From NCBI GenBank assembly GCA_017460515.1, contig JAFUAY010000026.1, positions 1-58,863 of the forward strand: a stretch of DNA of 58,863 nucleotides. Direction: 5' to 3'. Positions within the stretch are counted from its first letter, which is position 1; each line of letters opens with the position of its first letter. This document shows, in pieces, positions 32,560-43,298 of this stretch. Made by a program: the position numbers and the translations under genes. The DNA is from Prevotella sp. GTDB lineage: Bacteria > Bacteroidota > Bacteroidia > Bacteroidales > Bacteroidaceae. The notes under the pieces are model-generated. The model was given only the letters and a program-made list of their open reading frames with translations, did not search any database and was not told where the DNA came from.

Positions 32560-33246
32560 TTACAGATAAAAATCGCGTGTCAATGAGCGATACCAGTCAG
32601 TCAGCATGTTAGGACTCTCCTGAAGGATGCCGACAGATTGTTCGACAACGGCAACAGGATGCTTGCGGAATGCCAGCATACAGCGCTTGGACGTTTTGCG
32701 AGGAGTTGTCTTAACCATACATTCACGCGTTTTGAAAAAGCCTGCTAATGCAGCTTCACCCTCAACCCTGGATTTGGAATCAGTGGGAATGATGATAGAG
32801 AACTCCCCCTCATCGTCCAACAAGCGCCAAGCACTCTCCATCAGCTCACGGTAACTCAGTGAAGACGTATGTCGAGCCAAGGTGCGCTGACTATCAGGAC
32901 TTGCTAATGAATTCTCGAAATAAGGCGGATTCGATACGATAGCATCAAAACATCCAGTCATACGTCGAACATCCAGACAATCGATTTTCACGTAAAAAGG
33001 AGAAGTGTCAACATTTTCCTTTGCCTGACAGCAGGCATCTTCGTCAATATCGATGCCAACAACAGCAGCAGAAGGAAAACGCTGCGCCATCATCAGTGCG
33101 ATAAGACCAGTACCAGTACCAATATCAAGGATAGAGCAGCCACCATTTGCCCAAGCTCCCAGCAGCACTCCGTCTGTACCTACTTTCATCGCACACCGTG
33201 ACTGGTGAACAGTGAATTGTTTGAATTGGAAATAATCGTTCGACAT
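32560..33246 (-). CDS. trmN6: tRNA1(Val) (adenine37-N6)-methyltransferase
   Basis: A 228-residue SAM-dependent methyltransferase of the YfiC/TrmN6 family, modifying A37 of tRNA-Val. The N-terminus FKQFTVHQSRCAMKVGTDGV is the family hallmark. The SAM site is ILDIGTGTGLIALMMA and the catalytic motif is NPPYF. The ATG at 33246 was chosen over 33273 because a -7 element (33261-33268) falls inside the longer frame. It is divergent from lon. Confidence 0.9.
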   Translation of the reverse strand: MSNDYFQFKQFTVHQSRCAMKVGTDGVLLGAWANGGCSILDIGTGTGLIALMMAQRFPSAAVVGIDIDEDACCQAKENVDTSPFYVKIDCLDVRRMTGCFDAIVSNPPYFENSLASPDSQRTLARHTSSLSYRELMESAWRLLDDEGEFSIIIPTDSKSRVEGEAALAGFFKTRECMVKTTPRKTSKRCMLAFRKHPVAVVEQSVGILQESPNMLTDWYRSLTRDFYL

Positions 33247-33260
33247 AAGAAAAACCGATG

Positions 33261-33268
33261 CAAATATA
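33261..33268 (-). promoter_or_regulatory. -7 promoter element of trmN6
   Basis: On the minus strand TATATTTG matches the -7 consensus, 14 bases before the chosen trmN6 start. Confidence 0.5.
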
Positions 33269-33341
33269 GGCATAAATCTCGAAAGATACTAATTATTTGA
33301 AAATTATTATTCATACTTTCTTTATTCTTAATAAAAATGAG

Positions 33342-33349
33342 TAAATTTG
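33342..33349 (+). promoter_or_regulatory. -7 promoter element of lon
   Basis: TAAATTTG fits the -7 consensus and overlaps the first in-frame ATG (33347). Transcription would start after it, so lon translation probably begins at 33359 or 33377. Confidence 0.5.
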
Positions 33350-33376
33350 CACCCAATTATGCAGTATACATTTGAA

Positions 33377-35842
33377 ATGAGTGACAATCAGAATAACAAG
33401 GCATTCTCAATGATTGCCGATATTGACGGGGATTTCAAGGACTTCCTAAATGTTGAGACTCCCGATGAACTACCAATTCTTCCTGTTCGCAATCTCGTCC
33501 TATTCCCAGGCGTGGTTTCGCCGATTCTTATTGGCCGAAACAGCAGCTTGAATCTTGTCAAGCGTGCAGAATCGAAGAATATGATCATAGGAATCGTGTG
33601 CCAAAAAGACCCTGAAGTGGAACTGCCCACGCGAGAGGACCTGTATGAATACGGTGTTTTTGCCAAGATCGTCAAGCAACTGACATTACCTAATGGCAAT
33701 GTTACCGCTATTGCGCAGGGATTCGGACGCATGCGCCTGTTGAATCTCACATCATTCTCACCTTATCTGAAGGGCAAGGTGGAAGCCGCTCCTGAATTGC
33801 TGCCGGAAAAGCATGACAAAGAGTGGTCAACAGCTATGGATGATCTCAGAAAGTTGACAGATGAGTATGTGAATGCTTCTGAGGAAATTCCTGATGAAGC
33901 AACATTCGCTATTCATAATATCCGTAATAATGTGATGGCACTGAACTTCGTCTGCACCAACATGCCTTTCAACATCAAGGAGAAAATCAATCTGCTGAGT
34001 GCTGACTCAATGAAGGAACGCATGTTCAGCACGATGAAAGCGCTTAACCGCGAAATCAATCTCCAGAACCTTCGTGCAGATATCCGTAATAAAACTCGCG
34101 AGGATATTGACGAACAGCAGAAGAACTATTTCTTGCAACAGCAGATTAAGAACTTGCAGGCAGAAATGGGTAATGAGACGACTCCTGAAAAGAGTGAACT
34201 GATGAGGAAAGCGAAGGGCAAAAAATGGTCAGAGGAAACGAAAAGGATATTCTTCAAGGAGTTGGATAAACTGGACAACCTGTCTCCACAGTCGCCTGAC
34301 TTCAACGTACAGTTGAACTACTTACAGACGTTTGTCAGTCTTCCGTGGAACCAATTCACGAAGGACGATTTGAACTTGGGCCGTGCACAAAAGATTCTTG
34401 ATAAGGATCACTACGGTATGGAGAAAGTGAAGGAACGCATTCTTGAATATATCGCTGTTCTTTCATTGCGTGGTGACCTGAAGAGTCCGATCCTCTGTCT
34501 CTACGGCCCTCCAGGAGTTGGTAAGACTTCTTTAGGAAGGTCGATTGCAGAAGCAATGAAACGCAAGTATGTACGTGTGTCTTTAGGTGGATTGCATGAT
34601 GAAGCAGAGATTCGAGGACATCGTCGTACGTATATCGGAGCTATGCCTGGACGTATCATTAAGAGCATCCAAAAGGCTGGTTCAAGTAATCCTGTGTTTA
34701 TCCTCGATGAGATTGACAAGGTGACACAGAATACGGTGAATGGCGACCCAGCTTCTGCACTTCTCGAAGTACTTGACCCAGAGCAGAATACTGCATTCCA
34801 CGATAATTATCTTGACGTAGATTACGATTTGTCGAAAGTGCTCTTCATTGCTACTGCTAATAATCTGTCAACGATTCCACGTCCCCTACTCGACCGTATG
34901 GAAATCATTGAGGTAAGTGGCTATATTACGGAAGAGAAAATAGAAATTGCCAAACGTCACCTGATTCCTCGTGAACTGGAGAACACCGGATTGAGCACTA
35001 TCAAGCCCAAACCCGCTTTCCTGAAAGCCTCCATTGAGAAAATCATTGAGCAGTATACACGCGAAAGCGGTGTTCGACAGTTGGAGAAGGAAATCAATAA
35101 GGCATTCCGAAAAATGGCATATCAGCATCAGATTGACCCGTCAATGAAGCAGGATGCCAAAATCTCAACAGAACGCATTGAAGACCTGTTGGGGAAACCA
35201 CCGTTCTATCGTGATATCTATCAGGGCAATGAATATGCTGGTGTAGTAACGGGATTAGCATGGACAAGCGTAGGAGGAGAAATCCTCTTCATCGAGACTT
35301 CGCTGAGCAAAGGTAAAGGAGCAAAACTTACCCTGACAGGTAATCTGGGTGACGTGATGAAAGAGAGCGCAGTGCTGGCTTTGGAATATGTGAAGGCTCA
35401 CGCAGAGACGTTGAACATCGATTATCGCATCTTCGACAATTGGAATATACATATCCACGTACCAGAAGGCGCAACACCAAAAGACGGTCCTTCGGCAGGT
35501 ATCACCATCGCTACCAGTATTGCATCGGCGCTGACACAGCGAAAAGTGAGGAAAAACACTGCAATGACGGGTGAGATTACCCTTCGCGGCAAAGTACTCC
35601 CTGTAGGAGGTATCAAAGAGAAAATCTTGGCAGCAAAGCGAGCCGGCATTACGGATATCGTCATGTGTTGCGAGAATGAGAAAGATATCAAGGAGATTCC
35701 CGACATCTACTTGAAGGGAGTCACCTTCCATTATGTTGAGAATGTGCAGGATGTGTGGAACTTTGCACTGACTAACCAACAGGTGGCTCATCCGCTGGTG
35801 TTTGAGATTCCGAATGAAGCTGCTGATGAGAAAGAGAAATAA
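33377..35842 (+). CDS. lon: Lon protease
   Basis: An ATP-dependent serine protease for misfolded and regulatory proteins. The 821-residue protein has the N-terminal substrate domain ([18 protein letters not shown]) and a coiled region. The AAA+ module has Walker [11 protein letters not shown] near 375 and FILDEIDKV near 440. The protease domain has the catalytic Ser in KDGPSAGIT near 707 and Lys in PVGGIKEK near 750. The start was placed at 33377 because the -7 element overlaps the earlier ATG at 33347; 33359 is an alternative. It is 36 bases upstream of tgt. Confidence 0.95.
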   Translation: MSDNQNNKAFSMIADIDGDFKDFLNVETPDELPILPVRNLVLFPGVVSPILIGRNSSLNLVKRAESKNMIIGIVCQKDPEVELPTREDLYEYGVFAKIVKQLTLPNGNVTAIAQGFGRMRLLNLTSFSPYLKGKVEAAPELLPEKHDKEWSTAMDDLRKLTDEYVNASEEIPDEATFAIHNIRNNVMALNFVCTNMPFNIKEKINLLSADSMKERMFSTMKALNREINLQNLRADIRNKTREDIDEQQKNYFLQQQIKNLQAEMGNETTPEKSELMRKAKGKKWSEETKRIFFKELDKLDNLSPQSPDFNVQLNYLQTFVSLPWNQFTKDDLNLGRAQKILDKDHYGMEKVKERILEYIAVLSLRGDLKSPILCLYGPPGVGKTSLGRSIAEAMKRKYVRVSLGGLHDEAEIRGHRRTYIGAMPGRIIKSIQKAGSSNPVFILDEIDKVTQNTVNGDPASALLEVLDPEQNTAFHDNYLDVDYDLSKVLFIATANNLSTIPRPLLDRMEIIEVSGYITEEKIEIAKRHLIPRELENTGLSTIKPKPAFLKASIEKIIEQYTRESGVRQLEKEINKAFRKMAYQHQIDPSMKQDAKISTERIEDLLGKPPFYRDIYQGNEYAGVVTGLAWTSVGGEILFIETSLSKGKGAKLTLTGNLGDVMKESAVLALEYVKAHAETLNIDYRIFDNWNIHIHVPEGATPKDGPSAGITIATSIASALTQRKVRKNTAMTGEITLRGKVLPVGGIKEKILAAKRAGITDIVMCCENEKDIKEIPDIYLKGVTFHYVENVQDVWNFALTNQQVAHPLVFEIPNEAADEKEK

Positions 35843-35878
35843 AGTAATCGCCTCAAAAGAAAAGATACAGAACGTAAG

Positions 35879-37012
35879 ATGGCATTGACATTTGAGTTGC
35901 AGCATACTGATAATGCAAGTGATGCCCGTACAGGTATTATTACCACTGATCACGGACAGATTAAGACTCCAATCTTCATGCCCGTTGGTACCTGCGGAAG
36001 TGTAAAAGGAGTTCATTTTGATGAGCTGCGCAATCAGGTAAAAGCACAAATCATCTTAGGTAATACCTATCATCTGTACTTGCGTCCTGGACTTGACACA
36101 CTGCGTAAGGCAGGAGGCCTTCATCAGTTCAATACCTGGGATCGCCCCATCCTTACTGATTCAGGCGGTTTCCAGGTGTTCTCACTGACAGGTATCCGCA
36201 AGCTTCGAGAAGAAGGTTGTGAATTCAGAAGTCATATCGATGGTTCAAAACATATCTTCACACCAGAGAACGTGATGGATACGGAGCGAATCATTGGTGC
36301 TGATATCATGATGGCATTCGATGAATGTCCGCCAGGTCAGAGCGATTATCAATATGCGAAGAAATCACTGGGACTCACACAACGCTGGTTAGATCGTTGC
36401 ATCAAGCGTTTCAATGAGACAGAACCGCTCTATGGACACCATCAGGCACTATTCCCTATCGTACAAGGATGTACCTATAAAGACTTGCGACAAGAAGCTG
36501 CTAAGTATGTTGCCGACAAAGGAGCTGAAGGAAATGCTATCGGCGGCTTGGCTGTTGGTGAACCCACTGAGGTTATGTATGAAATGATTGAGGTGGTAAA
36601 CGAGATTCTGCCCAAGGATCGTCCTCGCTACTTGATGGGCGTGGGGACACCACAGAATATTCTTGAGGCAATTGAACGAGGTGTTGATATGTTCGACTGT
36701 GTGATGCCTACACGTAACGGACGTAATGCAATGCTTTTCACCTATAACGGCACGATGAATATGCGTAATAAGAAATGGGAACAGGATTTCTCGCCGATTG
36801 ATCCAGACGGATGTGATATTGACAGAATCCATACCAAGGCTTATCTGCATCATTTATTCAAAGCACAGGAGTTGCTCGCCCTGCAAATAGCATCTATACA
36901 TAACCTGGCCTTCTACCTAAGACTGGTTAGCGATGCACGTCAGCACATTGAACAAGGCGACTTCGTTTCTTGGAAGCGTTCGGTTATTGACAATCTCGGC
37001 AGAAGAGTGTAA
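35879..37012 (+). CDS. tgt: Queuine tRNA-ribosyltransferase
   Basis: Exchanges G34 for preQ1 or queuine in four tRNAs. The 377 residues have the TIM-barrel motifs LTDSGGFQVFSL (catalytic Asp region), GLAVGEPTEVMYEMI and the nucleophile region RYLMGVGTP..FDCVMPTRNGRN. The usual C-terminal zinc site C-x-C-x-x-C is not intact: only one Cys (DPDGCDIDRIHT) remains before KAYLHHL, although the later His in IHNLAFYL is kept. Loss of these Cys may be general in Bacteroidetes. It lies between lon and the LptF/G-like gene. Confidence 0.95.
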   Translation: MALTFELQHTDNASDARTGIITTDHGQIKTPIFMPVGTCGSVKGVHFDELRNQVKAQIILGNTYHLYLRPGLDTLRKAGGLHQFNTWDRPILTDSGGFQVFSLTGIRKLREEGCEFRSHIDGSKHIFTPENVMDTERIIGADIMMAFDECPPGQSDYQYAKKSLGLTQRWLDRCIKRFNETEPLYGHHQALFPIVQGCTYKDLRQEAAKYVADKGAEGNAIGGLAVGEPTEVMYEMIEVVNEILPKDRPRYLMGVGTPQNILEAIERGVDMFDCVMPTRNGRNAMLFTYNGTMNMRNKKWEQDFSPIDPDGCDIDRIHTKAYLHHLFKAQELLALQIASIHNLAFYLRLVSDARQHIEQGDFVSWKRSVIDNLGRRV

Positions 37013-37045
37013 TTGAAGGCAGAACTCAGCATTAAAGAAAAAGCA

Positions 37046-38239
37046 ATGAAGAAGTTTTTGAAATACATATCTGAAGCATATAGGAAGATGATTCCCCTGA
37101 TACAAAATGGCAAGGAAATGATTGCCAGTCGATTCAGAGGGATGTGGAAGATTGTTCCTATCATGGATTGGTATATCATCAAGAAATTCATTGGCACATA
37201 CATCTATGCTATAGCCCTCATTATATCTATTTCTATTGTATTTGACTATAATGAGCACATGTCAAAGTTTGCCACCAATCATGCTCCCTGGAAGGCAATC
37301 ATCTTTGACTACTATGCTAACTTCGTTCCTTATTTCTCCAATCTCTTTTCACCACTGTTCGTTTTTATTGCCGTCATATTCTTTACCTCGAAGCTTGCAG
37401 GCAACTCAGAGGTTATCGCAATGTTGGCAAGTGGTATGAGTTTCAAACGACTGCTAAGGCCTTACATGATATCTGCCGCCCTTATTGCGGTAGTCAACTA
37501 TTATTTAGGTGCTTTCGTCATCCCGCACGGAAATGTTATCCGACAGAATTTTGAGGTACTGTACAAGAACAACAAGAAAATCACATCTGCTCAAAACGTA
37601 CAGTTGCAGGTGGCTCCAGGTGTCATCACCTATATTCAGACATACGATAACAATACGAAACGTGGCTACGGCTTCTCGCTCGATAAATTTGAGAAAAAGA
37701 AATTGGTCAGTCACATGACGGCAAACGTTATACAATACGATACGATTTCTGACGACCGCTACCACTGGAAGGTTATCAACTATAAGATACGATCACTGAA
37801 AGGTCTGCGAGAACATATTGAAACTGGAGTTGAACTTGATACGATGATTATGATGGAGCCAATGGACCTGGTATTCTCAAGTGGACAACAGGAAACATTT
37901 ACCTCACCAGATCTTTTGAGATATATCTCGAAACAGAAGAACCGTGGCTCTTCAAACGTGGTGCAATACGAGGTGGAATATCACAAGCGAATAGCTACCT
38001 CGTTTGCCTCATTCATCTTGACCATTATCGGATCATCACTATCATCACGTAAACGTAAGGGCGGTATGGGAATGTATCTCGGTATCGGATTGGCACTGTC
38101 ATTTACCTATATATTACTCCAAACCGTCAGTGCCACATTCGCTATTAACGCTGGTACACCTGCAATACTCGCAGCATGGATTCCTAACATCATTTATGTA
38201 TTCATTGCCTATATGTGCTATAGGCAAGCACCAAACTAA
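37046..38239 (+). CDS. LptF/LptG-family permease (YjgP/YjgQ)
   Basis: A 397-residue inner-membrane subunit of the lipopolysaccharide export ABC transporter. It has three N-terminal membrane segments (YIIKKFIGTYIYAIALIIS and following; motif GMSFKRLLRPY after the third), a periplasmic jellyroll (about residues 150-290) and three C-terminal segments (LGIGLALSFTYILLQ and following). A TTG at 37013, directly after the tgt stop, could also serve as start; the ATG at 37046 is preferred because the MKKFLKYI start reads better. Whether this is LptF or LptG cannot be decided. It fits with the lpx genes downstream. Confidence 0.88.
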   Translation: MKKFLKYISEAYRKMIPLIQNGKEMIASRFRGMWKIVPIMDWYIIKKFIGTYIYAIALIISISIVFDYNEHMSKFATNHAPWKAIIFDYYANFVPYFSNLFSPLFVFIAVIFFTSKLAGNSEVIAMLASGMSFKRLLRPYMISAALIAVVNYYLGAFVIPHGNVIRQNFEVLYKNNKKITSAQNVQLQVAPGVITYIQTYDNNTKRGYGFSLDKFEKKKLVSHMTANVIQYDTISDDRYHWKVINYKIRSLKGLREHIETGVELDTMIMMEPMDLVFSSGQQETFTSPDLLRYISKQKNRGSSNVVQYEVEYHKRIATSFASFILTIIGSSLSSRKRKGGMGMYLGIGLALSFTYILLQTVSATFAINAGTPAILAAWIPNIIYVFIAYMCYRQAPN

Positions 38240-38277
38240 GAGCCCAACCGAATAGCTCATAACAAACAAAGTTAATA

Positions 38278-39582
38278 ATGACATTTGAAGAAACCTATTT
38301 AAACGACAATATCCTCGATGCTCTATACGATATGCACTTTGAGGAGATGACTCCTATACAAGAAAAGTGTATACCACAAATCCTTGATGGACATGATGTA
38401 CTTGGCGTAGCACAGACGGGTACAGGAAAGACGGCTGCGTATCTGCTTCCCATCCTGTCACTGCTGGATGACGGTAATTATCCGGAGGATGCCATCAATT
38501 GTGTTATCATGTCGCCAACCAGAGAATTGGCACAGCAAATTGACCAAGCGATGGAAGGATTCAGCTACTATCTTGATGATATTTCATCTATTGCCGTCTA
38601 TGGCGGTAACGATGGAACACGCTTTGATCAAGAATTGAAAAGTCTTCGAGGCGGAGCTCCTGTCGTCATTGCCACCCCTGGTCGTCTGCTGAGTCATATG
38701 AAAGTAGGCAACCTCGACCTCTCACGAACATCATTCTTCGTTCTTGATGAGGCTGACCGAATGCTTGATATGGGATTCTCAGATGATATCCTGCAGATAA
38801 ACTCGCTGCTTCCCAAGACCTGTCAGAAAATCATGTTCTCAGCTACGATGCCCAGTAAAATACGCGAACTGGCTGTTTCGTTGCTGAACAATCCAGTAGA
38901 AGTGAAAATTGCTGTTTCACGTCCTGCAGAGAAAATCAAACAGTCAGCTTATGTCTGCTATGACCCTCAAAAACTGAAAATCATTCAGAACCTCTTTATG
39001 AATGGAGACCTTAAGAGAGTGATTATTTTCTGTGGGAAAAAGGAACGGGTAAAAGAGATTGGGCACGAACTGAAGAAGATGAAGATAAACTGCGCTACGA
39101 TGCATTCTGATTTGTCACAAGCTGAACGTGACGAGGTAATGTACCGGTTTAAGGCTGGACATACAGATGTGCTGGTGGCTACGGATATCGTTTCGCGAGG
39201 CATTGATATTGATAATATCCGACTGGTTATCAACTACGATGTTCCCCATGATTCAGAAGACTATGTTCACCGTATCGGAAGAACAGCGCGTGCTGATCGT
39301 GACGGTGAAGCTATTACTTTTGTCAACGAGAAAGACGTCAGTCGTTTCATGCAAATTGAACATTTCCTACAGAAAGACGTAGAAAAGATTCCATTACCTG
39401 AAGGACTGGGTGAAGGGCCTGAATATATTGGACGAAGTAATAGGAAGCCTGGAGGTGGTAATCGTAAGAACAGAAAACATCACAGTCGCTCTCACGGCAG
39501 TAAACAAGGAGATAAGAAGCAGAAAGGCGATCAGAGGCGCAAAAAGCAACCAACGGACAAAACGAAAGTGAAGCATGAATGA
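38278..39582 (+). CDS. DEAD-box RNA helicase
   Basis: A 434-residue ATP-dependent RNA helicase with all core motifs: Q-motif PIQEKCIP, AQTGTGKT (Walker A, about residue 45), PTRELAQQ, VLDEADRMLDMGF, FSATMP, ATDIVSRGIDI and HRIGRTAR. The C-terminal tail of about 60 residues is very basic and rich in Gly, Lys and Arg, suited to RNA binding, as in RhlE-type helicases. Roles are ribosome assembly or mRNA turnover. It overlaps the HD gene by 8 bases. Confidence 0.94.
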   Translation: MTFEETYLNDNILDALYDMHFEEMTPIQEKCIPQILDGHDVLGVAQTGTGKTAAYLLPILSLLDDGNYPEDAINCVIMSPTRELAQQIDQAMEGFSYYLDDISSIAVYGGNDGTRFDQELKSLRGGAPVVIATPGRLLSHMKVGNLDLSRTSFFVLDEADRMLDMGFSDDILQINSLLPKTCQKIMFSATMPSKIRELAVSLLNNPVEVKIAVSRPAEKIKQSAYVCYDPQKLKIIQNLFMNGDLKRVIIFCGKKERVKEIGHELKKMKINCATMHSDLSQAERDEVMYRFKAGHTDVLVATDIVSRGIDIDNIRLVINYDVPHDSEDYVHRIGRTARADRDGEAITFVNEKDVSRFMQIEHFLQKDVEKIPLPEGLGEGPEYIGRSNRKPGGGNRKNRKHHSRSHGSKQGDKKQKGDQRRKKQPTDKTKVKHE

Positions 39583-40795
39583 AGCAAAGATTATCAATGA
39601 CCCCGTTTTTGGCTTTATAAAAATTCCGAGAGGATTGCTTTATGACATCGTGCGCCATCCGCTCATGCAGCGATTGAATCGAATCAATCAATTAGGTCTT
39701 GCCTCAGTAGTATACCCAGGTGCTCGTCATACACGCTTCCAGCACTCATTGGGTGCTTTCCATCTGATGAGTGAAGCTATCCTTTCCCTTCAACTGAAAG
39801 GACAGTTCATCTTTGATAGCGAAGCAGAGGCAGTAGAAGCTGCCATTTTGATGCACGATATAGGTCACGGACCATTCTCTCATGTCCTTGAGAATACACT
39901 TATCAGAGATATCTCGCATGAAGAAATATCGCTGATGATGATGGAGCAAATCAACAAGGAAATGGGGAATCGGTTGAATATGGCCATCTCCATCTTCAAA
40001 GATGAATACCCCAAGCGTTTCCTTCATCAGTTGATTAGCTCTCAACTGGATATGGACCGCCTGGATTACTTACGAAGGGATTCGTTCTTCACAGGCGTTA
40101 CAGAAGGAAACATAGGAAGTGCAAGAATCATCAAAATGCTCAATGTGGTTGATGACCGTCTTGTCGTTGAGCAAAAAGGAATATATTCCTTGGAGAATTA
40201 TCTGACGACACGACGATTGATGTACTGGCAAGTGTATCTGCACAAAACGGCTGTTGGATACGAGAAGGTGTTGGTCAACATGCTTCGACGAGCCAAGTAT
40301 CTCACAAAACAGAAGAAAGAAATCTTTGCATCACCAGCACTTTCCTATTTTCTGAAAAATGATGTCGACGCAGAATGGTTTGCTACTCATCCAGAAACTT
40401 TGCAGATGTATGAAGAACTGGACGATAGCGATATCTGGAGTGCTATGAAAGCGTGGAAACACTCTGACGATAAGATTCTTTCTACGTTGGCCGCCGATAT
40501 GCTTGACCGTCATATATTCAAAGTGGAGATCTACGAATCACCTATAGAAGAAGAACGTATAGACGAATTGTTATCCTCTATAGCAAAGAAAATGGATATC
40601 ACCAAGGATGAAGCACGCTACATGATTAGTCTGAATACCATACAGAAAGACATGTATTCTGTAGATGAAGACTCCATAGGTGTTTTATATAAAGATGGAA
40701 CCATAAAAGACATTTCTGAGGCTTCAGAAATACTTAATGTGGCACTTCTTTCAAAAAAAATAAGAAAATATTATCTTTGTTACCAAAGATTCTGA
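39575..40795 (+). CDS. HD-domain phosphohydrolase
   Basis: A 406-residue protein with an HD domain related to dNTP triphosphohydrolases (SAMHD1/dGTPase-like). The signature runs ARHTRFQHSLGAFHLM, then ILMHDIGHGPFSHVLE near residue 95 and LDMDRLDYLRRDSFFTG near 155. The C-terminal half is helical. It probably hydrolyses a (deoxy)nucleotide phosphate; the substrate is unknown. The start overlaps the helicase gene by 8 bases, so translation may be coupled. Confidence 0.88.
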   Translation: MNEAKIINDPVFGFIKIPRGLLYDIVRHPLMQRLNRINQLGLASVVYPGARHTRFQHSLGAFHLMSEAILSLQLKGQFIFDSEAEAVEAAILMHDIGHGPFSHVLENTLIRDISHEEISLMMMEQINKEMGNRLNMAISIFKDEYPKRFLHQLISSQLDMDRLDYLRRDSFFTGVTEGNIGSARIIKMLNVVDDRLVVEQKGIYSLENYLTTRRLMYWQVYLHKTAVGYEKVLVNMLRRAKYLTKQKKEIFASPALSYFLKNDVDAEWFATHPETLQMYEELDDSDIWSAMKAWKHSDDKILSTLAADMLDRHIFKVEIYESPIEEERIDELLSSIAKKMDITKDEARYMISLNTIQKDMYSVDEDSIGVLYKDGTIKDISEASEILNVALLSKKIRKYYLCYQRF

Positions 40796-40804
40796 TTTTT
40801 TTTA

Positions 40805-40812
40805 TTACCTTT
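40805..40812 (+). promoter_or_regulatory. -7 promoter element of the lpx operon
   Basis: TACCTTTG lies 31 bases before lpxD, within a 48-base gap after the HD gene. A TTTG is present upstream at 40776-40779 but at a longer spacing than usual. Confidence 0.6.
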
Positions 40813-40843
40813 GCAAGCAGTATTGCAATATAATTTTTAAAGA

Positions 40844-41875
40844 ATGGAATTTTCAGCAAAACAAATTGCCGATTTTATCGGTGGACGTGTGGAAGGAAAC
40901 GAGAATGCTACTATTCACACATTTGCAAAAATTGAAGAAGGACAAGAAGGAGCTATTTCGTTCCTTTCTAATCCCAAATATACCCACTATCTTTACGAGA
41001 CTAAATCATCCGTTGTCTTGGTCAATGATGATTTAGAATTGGAAAAAGAAGTTAGCACAACACTTATTCGCGTCAAAAATGCCTATGAAGCAGTAGCAAA
41101 ACTTCTTCAGCTCTATGCATCAATGTTGCCCAAGAAGACAGGTGTTGACCCAACAGCGAGCATTTCACCGAAAGCAACCATAGGTAAGGATGTATATATC
41201 GGCGCTTTTGCTGTCATCGGAGATGGTACCACCATTGGCGATGGAAGTCGTATCTATCCTCATACGGTGATTGGCGACAATGTACGTATTGGCGACAATT
41301 GCCTTTTCTATCCCAATGTTACCATTTATGACGGATGCCGAATTGGTCAAAATGTGACCATTCATGCTGGTACAGTCATTGGTGCAGACGGCTTTGGTTT
41401 TGCGCCTAACGTAGAAGGATATGAAAAGATTCCACAGATTGGCGTTGTTATCATAGAGGACAATGTTGAGATAGGTGCTAATACCTGTATTGATCGCTCA
41501 ACAATGGGAGCAACCGTCATTCATAAGGGCGTAAAACTTGACAACCTTATTCAGGTGGCACACAACTGTGAGATTGGTGAGAATACCGTGATGTCTGCCC
41601 AAGTGGGTATTGCAGGCTCGACCAAGGTTGGCTCATGGTGTATGTTTGGAGGTCAGGTCGGATTGGCAGGTCATATCACTATTGGCGATCATGTTAATCT
41701 TGGAGCTCAGTCAGGTGTTCCCAGCAGCATCAAGGCAAACCAAACACTGATTGGTACACCCCCTATGGAACCCACTCCATACTTTAAGTCTCAAGCAGTG
41801 TTCCGTCGCTTGCCTGATTTGTACAAGGAAATAAATGCCTTGCGCAAAGAAATTGAAGAATTAAAGTCAAAATAA
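40844..41875 (+). CDS. lpxD: UDP-3-O-acylglucosamine N-acyltransferase
   Basis: Third step of lipid A synthesis: adds the second hydroxyacyl chain to the glucosamine precursor. The 343 residues have an N-terminal uridine-binding domain (1-100, [16 protein letters not shown]) and a left-handed beta-helix of hexapeptide repeats ([17 protein letters not shown]). The catalytic His is in [11 protein letters not shown] near 247, and a C-terminal helix follows. It is the first gene of the lpxD-lpxC/fabZ-lpxA-miaA operon. Confidence 0.96.
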   Translation: MEFSAKQIADFIGGRVEGNENATIHTFAKIEEGQEGAISFLSNPKYTHYLYETKSSVVLVNDDLELEKEVSTTLIRVKNAYEAVAKLLQLYASMLPKKTGVDPTASISPKATIGKDVYIGAFAVIGDGTTIGDGSRIYPHTVIGDNVRIGDNCLFYPNVTIYDGCRIGQNVTIHAGTVIGADGFGFAPNVEGYEKIPQIGVVIIEDNVEIGANTCIDRSTMGATVIHKGVKLDNLIQVAHNCEIGENTVMSAQVGIAGSTKVGSWCMFGGQVGLAGHITIGDHVNLGAQSGVPSSIKANQTLIGTPPMEPTPYFKSQAVFRRLPDLYKEINALRKEIEELKSK

Positions 41876-41900
41876 GAATACATACTAAATCCAAAATATT

Positions 41901-43286
41901 ATGATGAAACAAAAGACACTGAAAGGAAGTTTCTCGCTTTGTGGAAAAGGCTTGCATACAGGTCTGAGTCTTACTGTTACTTTTAATCCTGCTCCAGAAA
42001 ATCATGGATACAAAATACAGCGGATCGATGTAGAAGGAATGCCTGTCATTGATGCTGTGGCAGAAAATGTTATTGACACCCAGCGCGGAACCGTACTTGC
42101 TAAGGGAGATGTGAAAGTATCAACCGTAGAACATGGATTGTCTGCATTATATGCTCTTGGCGTTGACAACTGCTTGATTCAGGTGAATGGTCCGGAATTT
42201 CCTATTCTTGACGGTTCAGCCATTCAGTATGTTGAAAAGATCAATGAGATTGGCATTGAAGAACAAAATGCGCCAAAAGACTGGTACGTCATCCGTAAGA
42301 AGATTGAGGTTAAGGATGAGAATACAGGATCCTGTATCACTATTTTGCCAGATGAGGAATTCTCATTGACCACGATGTGCTCTTTTGAATCAAAATTCAT
42401 AAACAGCCAATTTGCAACACTTGACAATATTCATAATTATGCTACTGAGATTGCGCCCGCGCGTACATTTGTATTTGTACGTGATATAGAACCGCTCCTC
42501 CAGGCAAATCTGATAAAAGGTGGTGATCTTGATAATGCAATCGTAATGTATGAGCGTCAGATATCACAGGAGCAACTTGACAAACTTGCCGATATGATTG
42601 GCGTTGAGCATCGTGATGCTACCGAACTGGGATACATTCAGCACAAGCCTCTTGTATGGGAAAATGAATGCACACGCCATAAGCTTCTTGATATTATCGG
42701 CGATATGGCTCTGATTGGAAAACCCATCAAAGGACGTATTATTGCAACTCGACCCGGACATACCATCAACAATAAGTTTGCCCGTCAAATGAGAGCAGAG
42801 ATTCGCAAACATGAAATTCAGGCTCCCGTTTACGATCCCAACGAAGAGCCAATCATGGATGTTAATCGTATTCGCGAGTTGCTCCCCCATCGCTATCCCA
42901 TGCAGTTGGTTGATAAAGTCATTTCTTTAGGTGCTACCAGCATTGTGGGAGTGAAGAATATCACCAGCAATGAACCTTTCTTCCAGGGACATTTCCCACA
43001 GGAGCCTGTAATGCCAGGTGTTTTGCAAATAGAAGCAATGGCACAGTGTGGTGGATTACTTGTATTGAATACTGTTGAAGAACCTGAGAAATGGAGTACC
43101 TATTTCATGAAGATTGATGGTGTTAAGTTCCGTCAGAAAGTAGTTCCTGGCGACACTCTTCTATTCAAGGTTGACCTTCTTGCACCTGTCCGCCACGGCG
43201 TCTCTTCTATGAAAGGCTATGTTTTCGTAGGTGACCATGTGGTATCGGAGGCAATGTTTACAGCACAAATTGTTAAGAACAAATAA
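41901..43286 (+). CDS. lpxC: LpxC-FabZ fusion: lipid A deacetylase / hydroxyacyl-ACP dehydratase
   Basis: A 461-residue bifunctional protein. Residues 1-305 are LpxC, the committed zinc deacetylase of lipid A synthesis (TVEHGLSALYALGVDNC with one zinc His; later zinc ligands in the HKLLDIIGDMALIG region). Residues about 315-461 are FabZ (LLPHRYPMQLVDKV with the catalytic His; GHFPQEPVMPGVLQIEAMAQ). Joining the two links lipid A and fatty-acid supply, since both use the same hydroxyacyl-ACP pool. The fusion is known across Bacteroidetes. It lies 25 bases after lpxD and 12 before lpxA. Confidence 0.96.
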   Translation: MMKQKTLKGSFSLCGKGLHTGLSLTVTFNPAPENHGYKIQRIDVEGMPVIDAVAENVIDTQRGTVLAKGDVKVSTVEHGLSALYALGVDNCLIQVNGPEFPILDGSAIQYVEKINEIGIEEQNAPKDWYVIRKKIEVKDENTGSCITILPDEEFSLTTMCSFESKFINSQFATLDNIHNYATEIAPARTFVFVRDIEPLLQANLIKGGDLDNAIVMYERQISQEQLDKLADMIGVEHRDATELGYIQHKPLVWENECTRHKLLDIIGDMALIGKPIKGRIIATRPGHTINNKFARQMRAEIRKHEIQAPVYDPNEEPIMDVNRIRELLPHRYPMQLVDKVISLGATSIVGVKNITSNEPFFQGHFPQEPVMPGVLQIEAMAQCGGLLVLNTVEEPEKWSTYFMKIDGVKFRQKVVPGDTLLFKVDLLAPVRHGVSSMKGYVFVGDHVVSEAMFTAQIVKNK

Positions 43287-43298
43287 TTACGAAATTTT

